The notes beneath the pieces are model-generated. The model worked only from the letters and a program-made list of their open reading frames with translations, was not told the origin of the DNA and ran no database searches. Position numbers and translations under genes: made by a program. Shown here piece after piece: positions 55,546 through 64,000 of a stretch of 64,000 nt of DNA (positions are counted from its first letter, which is position 1; each line of letters begins with the position of its first letter). The stretch lies in the NCBI GenBank assembly GCA_965649825.1, contig OZ287696.1:2046001-2110000 (forward strand), written 5' to 3'. The DNA comes from Penicillus capitatus (taxonomy: Eukaryota > Chlorophyta).

Positions 55546-58500
55546 ATGGCCGGGAGTAAAGTCTTTCCCTTCAAGACGTCAAACGCAGAAGAGAGTCCAT
55601 CCGAAGAGACGATCGACAGAGCAAGAGATGCAAAAAGGCGCCTTACTGGCGAAATGCGAGTAAAGACATGCAATGCGTGCTCTCATGCTTTTGCAAAACC
55701 CTCTACGGAACGGAGCGCTCTGACACTTTTCCGCAGGAAATCGAACTCAAGTCCAAAATGCACGCACACACTATCGACGGTAGGCGCGCGCGTAAGTGTT
55801 TTCGCAAGTGCGCTGTCTTCGGATCAATCTAGACGACGTGGCAATTCGGATTGGCAGCAAAGAGAAGAGATGGTCAAGCGAGCTCATGCATCTCGACTCG
55901 ATGGACGAGGACTTCCAGGAGAAACGTAAGCTGCCTGCCTTAAGGAATTCGCGAAGAGGTCTCTGTGTGGCTCTGGTTGCAGCGGAGAGGAGTAGCGCGT
56001 CTGTCTTTGATCTGCTCGGCGTCGATAAATCGCGGTCGCGGTCTCCTTGGCGGAACAAACTGCAATCCGTTCTGGATGGCACGGCGATGACGACGTTTAT
56101 GACGTTGCTGACGATCGTCGTGCTCTTCCTGGATGACATCCGCGTTGCTGTGATGCCTCCAGAAGCAGACAGACCCATTGTCATCATTACTTACGTCGCC
56201 TTTGTCTGCTTTGCCGTCGAACTCAGTACGTTTAGAGATTATTTGCGGCTACATCAATACTGTTCCGATGGTGTGCAGTTTTGAATTCGCTCTCGAAGCC
56301 GAAGTTCTTTCTGGGCTTCTACTTCTGGCTGGATCTCGTTTCGACGCTCTCTCTTATGGGAGATATTCCGGAGTTTATGCAGCTGATAATGGGCGAATCC
56401 GAAAATGGAAACGGTGGAGTTAACGAATCCACCACCCTTGCTCGGGCTGGCAGAACATCCCGAGCAGGAACCCGCGCCGGGAGGATTGCCAGAGTACGAC
56501 CGACATCCGCCTCCGTGGTTCGATTGACGCTCGACTGGTTTTTAGGTCATGAGATTGGTGAGGCTGATTCGTCTCGTCAAACTCTATAGACAGTACGAAA
56601 GCAACAAGGACAAACAGAGCGATCTGCGTGAGTCTCCAGAGGATATCGATGTAGATGTGGCAGAGAGTCGTGTTGGCCAGAGGCTCTCCGGTACTCTGAT
56701 TGTCATCGTATGACGTGCCTTTCATCTTCGATCTAGATCTTACAACAAGAAGAGTGATCATCGGTGTGTTGGGCATGCTCTTTATTCTTCCTCTCTTTGA
56801 GATCGAAGGCGGATACTATGGACAGTTATCGACATTTGATACAGAAGGCTTGGAAATGATTCATGAAGTTGCCCTCGGCACAGATGCCAATTCGACAGCT
56901 GTCGAACACTCAATCAATGTCTGGCACCGATTTCATGAAAGAATCTCTTTTGATGGCAAAGTGTGACCGTAGGTGTTTTCGGAAAATGTGCATTACAGTC
57001 TGGGTAACGAGTATACATCACACATTTTGGAACTCGTGGTTCTGAATGTGACAAAGATCGAACGGGAGGCAATACACGATCATCGTACCCAAGAAGTGTC
57101 CAGTAGTCGGTACGAAACGGATGCCTGTCGTGTTGGAGATTGGGATCACTGCTACACAACGACAGCACTATTCGACACCAAATGGGCCTTTCAACTGAAT
57201 GCCATACTGAACATCGTCAAGACCATCTTTATTATCCTTGTCTTGGGACTTGGAGCTCTCTTCTTCAGTCGTGATGCAAACGAACTGGTTCTGCGACCAT
57301 TGGAAAGAATGATCCGAACGGTCCACAACCATCCTCTTACGTGCAAGGTCATCCACTCATAGTTGTGTGCAGGTCAAAGAGATCTCTGAGAATCCATTGG
57401 CGAGGCAAGCGATCTCGGAGGAGCTGGAAGAGAAGAAGGAGGATGTCGACATGGAGACGCGCATTCTAGAGGCTTCATTGAAGAAAGTCCGTTTCCATCC
57501 CTTCTCTGTCGGATCCATCAGTCATTGCTTGCTGTCTGTCGACTGCGGCAGGTCTGCTCGTTGTTGGCAGTCGGCTTTGGCGATGCCGGTGCTCAAATCA
57601 TTGCCGAGAACATTAAGAACGGCGGAGCGCTAAATCCTATGGTCCCAGGCCGCAAGATGATCGCTATCTTTGGCTTCTGTGATATTCGGCAGTTCACCGA
57701 TACCACCGAAGTCTTGCAGGAAGAGATCATGGAGTTTGTCAATGCCATTGCGCAAATTGTGCACTCAGAAGTCGCCTACCACGGCGGAGCAGCCAATAAG
57801 AACATAGGGGATGCCTTCCTCCTCGTCTGGAAACTCCCCAATTCGACACGCACGCGAGATGTCCGAGCGATTGCCAGCGAAGGAGAAAAACCGAGTGATT
57901 TCAAGGCAAGCCATGCGTCAAGTGGGTTGCGTCCCAAGAGCGTACGTTTCGTTGTAGATACAGAGTATGATGCGCAGGCAAGTGAGCGAAGTCTCCGCCT
58001 TAAGGTGCGACACACTGCCCACTTCTCGATCCCTCTCTCTGTATCCCCATGCGACTCTCTCGAATCTCCGAGAGAGCAGAGAAGATCGCAGAATCGCCAT
58101 TCAGAATGTTGCCGACAAAGCCTTAGCCGCATTTATTGTTATCCATGCAGCCATCAAGCGCTCGGCACACATAAAGACTTATACAGGTAGGGAACACCTG
58201 TGTGCACCTGATGATGATGACAATTGCTGCCTGGACTAGAGAGAGGCGACCTGAACCAACGCATGCCCGGCTTTCAAGTGCGGATGGGTTTTGGTTTGCA
58301 TGTGGGATGGGCAATCGAGGGGGCTATTGGATCGGACTACAAGATCGATGCTTCATACTTGTCACCTAATGTCAACATGGCGTCGCGTTTGGAGGCAGCC
58401 ACAAAGCAATTCCGAACCAGTGTTCTTTTGAGCAGTGATTTCGTGGGTTGCCTCTCTCCCAAGGTCACCTGCGCCTTGAAGACGTGACTCCTGAATCGTT

Positions 58501-58950
58501 TTATGGCGGGTCTAGGTACAGTCACGGGTGCGTCAAATTGACCAAGTAACGGTGAAAGGCAGTAAGAAGCCCATGGGTCTGTTCACTTATGATATTGACT
58601 TGGACGCAATTGCCGAGCCACAAATCTCAGACACATCATCCGACTTGGCATACATAAGCTATTCCAAACAGGAATACAACAATGAATGGATGGAACACCC
58701 GGATTTATCCAAAACATGGGCTGTTGATGAGACGTTCTTAAGCACCTTCGCCACTGGATTCGAGCATTACAGAGGCGGAGACTGGACTCAAGCCAGAAGT
58801 GTTCTGGAGGAATGTCGATGGGCACGTCGCGATTCCAAGAATGAGAAGGTTGAGGATGGACCAAGTGTGACACTGCTTGAGTACATGGCTCAGTTTGATT
58901 ACCAAGCGCCAGACGATTGGCCTGGATTCAGAGAATTGATTGAAAAGTGA
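55546..58950 (+). CDS. Class III nucleotide cyclase with voltage-sensor-like membrane domain
   Basis: Spliced from exons with ~45-55 nt introns, the protein is roughly 900 residues. After a charged cytosolic N terminus come S1 (FMTLLTIVVLFLDDIRV), S2 (IVIITYVAFVCFAVEL), S3 (FLGFYFWLDLVSTLSLMGDI) and an S4-like helix with a basic residue every third position (MRLVRLIRLVKLYRQY). A fifth helix (VIIGVLGMLFILPLF), an extracytosolic loop and a last helix (VKTIFIILVLGLGALFF) follow. The C-terminal cyclase shows the first metal Asp in IAIFGFCDIRQFTD, the second in NKNIGDAFLLVW, and the Asn/Arg pair in LSPNVNMASRLEAA. The Lys in KNIGD favours ATP over GTP. Related channel-like cyclases occur in alveolates and oomycetes. 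No K+-filter motif is seen. Confidence 0.85.
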
Positions 58951-59618
58951 TACAGTCACACATTCCTTGCACGGCTACGCTGTTTGCATCTTCTTCGCCA
59001 TCTCAGTCTCCATTTCTTATATCCATGCAAAACGGATATTGTCATCGCCTGCGAAGAACATGTGGAAGAATCGTCCCAAAGTGAATGTATCTGTAAACAT
59101 GCGTGTTGCAAGGTGCAGTGACGGAGATGGTTATGGTCGCGTTAGACTATCTGGTTGATGTGTTTGAGCTGCTAACGAGATTGTGTGGACGATAAACAGT
59201 GGACACATGCACCGTCAGACGGCCACGGCAGGAGTGGAATCTACATTTCGAATGTGTGTCCTGTTCTATACATCCAACAGGCCTAAGCGTGTCGTTACAT
59301 TGGGGATATCTCCTGGATCCTCTCTGTGTCTCCTGTCTGTGTCACTAGTCTCTTTCTATTTGCCATTTAGTGTACGTTTCTTATTATGTGAATGGATGGA
59401 TGGTGGTTGCTCCGTCGGTGATTAATGAGATACTCGTTTCTGGTGATCTCGCACTATCATTACCAATTCGCTTTGTATCAGAAATTGCACGGAGTGATTC
59501 GTGCGGAAATCTTACATGCGCACCTTACGCATTCGAATCCATGGGACATTATTATTGAGAGGCAAGATAGAAATGCTCTGCGCCTCGAATGGACGACTGT
59601 CAAGCAACCCTTGCCTGA
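58951..59618. other. Convergent intergenic region
   Basis: About 670 bp separate the 3' ends of the cyclase (plus) and the adenylate-kinase-like gene (minus). Only short unsupported frames are present. It presumably contains both 3' UTRs; no clear hairpin or polyadenylation consensus stands out. Confidence 0.5.
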
Positions 59619-61614
59619 TCAGAGTTCCTTTTTGGAATTCTGTCGATCCTCCTCAGCAGATGAGAGTGCGCACATCTCCGTTATCGAATCTGCTGATGCG
59701 ATAGTAGAGTCACTGCCTTTCTGTTCGCGATCAATTGTCATGTCCTCTTCGAGTTCCTCTTGTTGATTGTCGAAATCGCGTGTCAGGCATTCAACCACTA
59801 GGGCTTCTCTTGCCGATTTCCCTTTGTACTTGTCCTGATGATCTGTGCCTTTCGGCATGAAGCTGATCGCAATCTCACTCTCTCTTCCAGTTCCAGTCGG
59901 AAAGATGCCTTTCACTGGATGCGACAGGTCACCATCCCCCAAATCTCGAACGGAAGAGACACTAAACTTAATTTTGAATGCATGCGTCAGGTGTTGTTGA
60001 TAAGAGATTTCTCCCGAGGCAAGATCGACACGGATAGGTAACCTGGTTGTCTGCGGCATGTATGTCACATGATAGCCTCGGTCCGACAGTATATCTATCA
60101 GGATGTCTATTGCCATAGGGTTCTTGGAAAAGAGTGAACTTTGACTCAAGTACTGCGCTTCTCCTGCCATCCCTGAACGTTTGAGGATGGGCAGGACTCC
60201 GCGATCGATGATCTCGATCACTTTGTGGAAAAGTTCCGAATGTGAGAGAGCATAGGTGTCTAGTCGTGCCGTCAACTGTTGACGACTTATTCGAGAAAGC
60301 TCCTTAGCCATCGGCAGGTGCCGTATGGCATCATAAGTCACAGCTTCCAAATCTGTGGAGCTCTGATACCTTAACTCCCTTGAGATCTGCCTTCTGGTGT
60401 CATCCAGAGTGCCCACGGCATCGATCAAGTGAAAAGGAAAGAAGCTCTTCAGTCTGAGAAGCGTACCATAATGCGATTTGAAGATCGTATAGCGCTTCTT
60501 GGCATTCTCGTTATCCAAATCCGTTGAACGGATGTCTCCAAGAGCCTGAATGCACACCGTGAAGAGCAGATGTCTTGTTGGGAGATCCTGACTCTTGGAT
60601 CATCTGTCCCTGCATCCTGTGCCCTTTGAGATTTCTCCGTTTGCTGGACGCCTCGTTTTCGTTGACGCTGTATGCTGGTGGCCTCATCGACATGAAGAAC
60701 GACGACTTTAAATGACGGCTTCGGAATGATGATCCCTGGCGCCATATCTCTTTTGATGTTATATAGCTGCATTAGCTTGTCGTGCAGCAGCTTGAGAGTG
60801 TCCACCTGATTGAGTTCTCACACTTTCAGTTGGCTAGAAAAGAGAGTTTTTCACTTGAATGGGTGTTCGAGGAAAACCTAGAAAACAGTGAGATCGGAAG
60901 ACGGCGGTAAAGAACTCAATCGCTTGCCATCGATGATCATTCCGATGCCGTCATTCCTGGCAGGATCGAAGATCTCACACAACAGCGCATCCAAAACAAT
61001 ACTCTCTGGAATCAATTCGCCCTTCTCCATGTAAGACTGCGAAACCGGAGAGGCTGCCTATCACATATATTAAACGGTTAACCAGGTCACTCTTTGTAAA
61101 GAGCGAGGAAACAGTACAAGCAATTCTGACAGAGAGATGGATCGGCCAAGTCCACGGCTTTTGAGAATGAATGGCGTGTTCGTTCCCTAACGGGCAAACT
61201 CGTCGGAGAGAACAACAGATCAATTCACACTTTTCCGGATCCGGGCGCACCGTTCAGCCACACGATTTCCCTCGGAATCACCAAATCCTGAAGAACAGAT
61301 AAAACAGCAGAGCATGGAGAGGAGAGAACTACCGTGCCATATGTGTTCTGGATAAACGTCCAAACATCCTCGAACAGCTGCCGTGCCTCGGAGGTGACGC
61401 GTGGGGCGATTGAGGAAGGAACTGGTGAAGCGCTCTTTACGTCTCGATGTATCCAGCGACATTGAAGCTGTGCAGCTGTTCGACAGATTCCGGTCGGGCT
61501 TTGTCTTAGGACCACTGTTCGCTTTGTTTGCTCAATCGGAGTCGATAGTGAAACGAATTCCGATAGAGAAACCGGCAGCAGCCATCGAAATCTTAAAACA
61601 CTGTGGCGTAACAT
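59619..61614 (-). CDS. Adenylate-kinase-like P-loop protein with long C-terminal extension
   Basis: The start (MLRHSVLRFRWLLPVSLSEFVSL...) resembles an organelle presequence. After RQLFEDVWTFIQNTYGT and an intron comes LVIPREIVWLNGAPGSGKG, the Walker A loop of adenylate kinases, then a GLGRSIS segment. Further on, PSFKVVVLHVDEATSIQRQRKRG and the frame giving ENAKKRYTIFKSHYGTLLRLKSFFPFHLIDA match a plant/algal adenylate-kinase-like family; this segment includes its LID-like part. About 200 further residues (RELRYQSSTDLEAVTYD ... RGYHVTYMPQTTRLPIRVDLASGEI ... EEDMTIDREQ) have no domain I can name and end in an acidic tail at 59619. Nucleotide monophosphate kinase activity is inferred only. Confidence 0.72.
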
Positions 61615-61996
61615 ATCACAATTGCGTGCGTGTATCTGCGTTCACATGCACGACAGTAGAGCAGACGAGAATGTCGTACACCATGGAAATGACCGAAACA
61701 TTTACTGCGATTCCAATTTTTCCTCGCGTACCACTGCATTCCTGTATGTACGTTATCTTATCTCGAGAGAGCAAAACATGACGGAATGAGAGCAGAGGTC
61801 GGCTACTGAGCAGTTAGGTCCAATGAGTGACCGAGAATTGGTAAGCGATTTCTGGCTGTCTGGCCGGCTCGAAATCAGGAGTCTCCCTGGTCGAATGAAT
61901 GCTAAAAATAAGATAACTGAGACCAACCAGGTCGCACACAGACATCAACATCTGTTCTTCGATGTCCTGTTCAGCGTTTACATGCGAGATAAACGT

Positions 61997-62215
61997 TTAT
62001 TCTCGTCGTTTCAAGGATCCAAGTCCAAATGCATCAGCCGTCGGAGTCGCCAGCTTCCGAGACCCGCTGCCCCTAGTCCACACCTTGGGTGCCATTTTCG
62101 CACTACTGCTGCGTTCTGTGTCGTTCGATAAGCTTGTCGTCAATGGGAACTGGGCATCTATCTCTTCAATGCCAGATGCAGATGACATATCACGTGACCC
62201 TTCGATCTCGGCCAT
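61997..62215 (-). CDS. Small ORF of 72 codons, doubtful
   Basis: A single frame from ATG 62215 begins MAEIEGSRDMSSASGIEEID and ends LGSLKRRE with TAA at 61997. It lies between the adenylate-kinase-like gene and the DUF1664 gene on the same strand. Composition (acidic start, Ser-rich middle, basic end) is protein-like, but there is no recognised family. It could be a distal exon of a neighbour. Confidence 0.25.
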   Translation of the reverse strand: MAEIEGSRDMSSASGIEEIDAQFPLTTSLSNDTERSSSAKMAPKVWTRGSGSRKLATPTADAFGLGSLKRRE

Positions 62216-62281
62216 TCCACTGCTGTTGTCAGCCGACGAGAAAGCTAAGAGACTCTCTAATCCCTAGAGCAGATTGAATCT

Positions 62282-63325
62282 CTACGTGTGTGACTTAAAG
62301 AATGGCCGATCTCGTACAGGGGCATGGCTTCCATCCACCATAGGAGGTGACGTGCGTGAGAATTGCTCAAGTTCAGATCTGGACCGAATTTTGAAATCGT
62401 TGTGATACACGAGCTCTCCCACAACTTTCAACAAGAGAAAGATTCCCTGGCTGTTGTATTTCTGAGCATCTTGGATTTCTCCCAGAGCACCTCGAACTTG
62501 TTGAACGTGGCTATTGACCTGCACACGTCACTGCGTCTATCACATCATTGTTCAACAGAAGAGGGCGACCTCAGACAATTCGTTGTGCATATCGTCCACT
62601 GTATCTCCGAGATTGATGAGCCTATCGTCAATTCTCTCTGTCTTTTCCATGTGCGTTTTCTGATCATCTTCCAGCATGTTCAGTCGACTGCTCAAGTATT
62701 CCTTTGTTTTGGACGTGTAATCCTTCAATCCATCGATGCCTAACGTGAACACTGTCTTCATCTCGGTGAGATCATAGATTCACCAAACCTTGTTTCAGAG
62801 CATTGGAGCTGGCCTTCAAGGAAGCTTGAGAGACGTACATGAAATCCGTCAGTCGCCATCCCTTTACAAATCGTGCATAGGCGTAGCCCACTCCCATAAT
62901 GCCCAGAAGATAAGGCAACCATCCCCACCTGATAGCATCCCTAAACGCGAGCTTGCAGAACGGTGATTTGTTACGGTATGGAGCGTCCTTTGTCAACGAC
63001 AACGACTTGACCTCGACTGTTCTCCACCACAAGTCTCTTCAAGCTATCGATTTCACTTGCCAGGGAACTCTGGGATTGGGTAGATTGGTCGGGATAGTAC
63101 AACGAAAAGGCATTTACATTGTCGCTGCGCCCGGTATTCGATCCACCAGGTCGTGTCGAGTGGTGCGTAATGGCTCGAGCAACCTCGCGGAAGTAACCAG
63201 ATATATCTGAGCCATATTCGACAGCGGCCGTCGCGCCGCCCGCTCCTAAACTCAAGCAGTCAGCGAAACCGGCTTCGATATGAGATTATCCCACCGAGCA
63301 AAACGGCTGGAAGGGTGCGCACCAT
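62282..63325 (-). CDS. DUF1664-domain membrane protein
   Basis: DUF1664 proteins of plants and algae are small membrane-anchored coiled-coil proteins of unknown role. The start MVRTLPAVLLG joins, after an intron ending TTTAG, to AGGATAAVEYGSDISGYFREVARA. The middle has the diagnostic WGWLPYLLGIMGVGYAYARFVKGWRLTDFMYVSQASLKASSNALKQGL, which includes a hydrophobic helix. A coiled coil follows (LKDYTSKTKEYLSSRLNMLEDDQKTHMEKTERIDDRL ... DDMHNELSE) and then VQQVRGALGEIQDAQKYNSQGIFLLLKVVGEL. All introns are short GT-AG. The gene ends at 62282 with a poorly conserved tail (RDRPFFKSHT). Confidence 0.85.
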
Positions 63326-63780
63326 GGCGAAAAGTGCGAATCAAAATGGACACGTCGATGTTGCGTCAGATTAATCGCAACCTTCACATCGTTAACAGTC
63401 TGTTCGAAATCCATCTTGTTTACATCCGTCTAACAAGAAAAGAAGAAGTATTGTGGAGAGCTCAGGAATGCGATGTCCGAGGAGAGTGGAAGAGTCCGAC
63501 AATTAGGTATTTAGTGATCTTATGGAGGCGGAGAGGTGTATGCGAGAACGTCGTTGCGGGAAGCTGTCTGTATCTGTTTCGATGTAATTGTGCGATGAAC
63601 GGTGGTTCCTCGACAGCTACAGACAGTCACGTGCACGCAGGTTTACGTTACCGATCCAGTTACATCCGAATGACTCCTTCGCCAAAAGAAGACTCTGACT
63701 AGACACATGCATGTCTTGATAGATATCATCGGAAACTGCGTCGTCTTGATGAATGTGATAAAGACATAATGCAATCTGTT
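63326..63780. other. Intergenic spacer
   Basis: About 455 bp lie between two minus-strand genes. A plus-strand 140-codon frame covers it, but it overlaps the antisense of the DUF1664 first exon and looks incidental. The DUF1664 promoter is expected here. Confidence 0.5.
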
Positions 63781-64000
63781 TCAAACGAAACTCTTATAGG
63801 CAGAATGAATACCCCAGTTATCTGGAAGGAAGGCAAGGCCTCCGTCCATCAGATCATCCGTCAGACCAGAACTGTTATGCTCCGGAGCATAAAGAAAGTA
63901 GCCCGTTACGAACATGATAGACATGCAGTAGATTTGAAAGAACCAAGATGGAAGGGCTTCGGTGATCTTGCTGTAAAACTTGCTTGCCTTCTTAACGTGC
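63781..64000 (-). CDS. Membrane protein, C-terminal part only
   Basis: A frame entering from the right edge reads HVKKASKFYSKITEALPSWFFQIYCMSIMFVTGYFLYAPE, then DDLMDGGLAFLPDNWGIHSAYKSFV, and ends with TGA at 63781. One transmembrane helix is clear (WFFQIYCMSIMFVTGYFLY). A GT just before the stop could be a donor, so further exons are possible to the left. The family is not recognised. Confidence 0.5.
   Translation of the reverse strand, partial: HVKKASKFYSKITEALPSWFFQIYCMSIMFVTGYFLYAPEHNSSGLTDDLMDGGLAFLPDNWGIHSAYKSFV

Noticed and set aside
56961-56972. A 12 nt ultra-short intron (GTGTGACCGTAG) in the cyclase, and similar 15-26 nt candidates elsewhere
   Set aside because: In each of the cases I worked through (cyclase, UBA4, NSUN6, TPR gene, 52 kb gene) a 44-60 nt intron with an upstream donor restores the frame better; the cyclase one is 54 nt (GTCTGG...CCGTAG).
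63280-63702. Plus-strand 140-codon frame
   Set aside because: It overlaps the antisense of the well-supported DUF1664 first exon and has no recognisable features.

Overview
This window is nuclear DNA of a photosynthetic eukaryote, most likely a unicellular alga. Coding sequence is broken by many short GT-AG introns; those I could resolve are mostly 44-60 nt. The genes are eukaryotic: 20S proteasome beta1, TFIIH p44, tubulin cofactor E, GRP170 and mitoribosomal bL45. Several belong to plastids: an STN7/STN8-type thylakoid kinase, acyl-ACP desaturase, a phytyl-ester-synthase/DGAT-type acyltransferase and a DUF2358-SOUL haem-binding protein. A voltage-sensor-like cyclase of a type known from stramenopiles and alveolates argues against a land plant. 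The exact lineage cannot be fixed from the sequence alone.

Layout. At 1-906 (minus) lies the start of a type I membrane protein that runs off the left edge. At 1225-1623 (plus) are the first exons of an OLA1/YchF-type GTPase, cut by a 100-N assembly gap. From 1724 to 21710 the window is one head-to-tail satellite of 306 bp units: 64 complete units plus two partial ends, with higher-order duplications. The rest of OLA1 does not reappear beyond it.

From about 22.3 kb to the right end the region is gene-dense, with spacers often under 200 bp and many divergent pairs. In order: DnaJ-type zinc-finger protein (+), NSUN6-like tRNA methyltransferase (-), UBA4/MOCS3 (+), PES/DGAT acyltransferase (-), TBCE (+), two double-MATH genes with an SHDQGW-motif gene between them (-), proteasome beta1 (-), STN-type kinase (+), SOUL/HBP5-like (-), TPR protein (-), GRP170/HYOU1 (-), an unidentified acidic-tail protein (+), acyl-ACP desaturase (-), bL45m (-), two unidentified genes (-), TFIIH p44/SSL1 (+), voltage-sensor-like cyclase (+), adenylate-kinase-like protein (-), DUF1664 protein (-), and the end of a membrane protein (-).

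The genes do not form one pathway. The clearest functional pairing is NSUN6-like and UBA4. Both belong to tRNA modification, and their proposed start codons lie four bases apart on opposite strands. No rRNA, tRNA, CRISPR array or transposase was seen.
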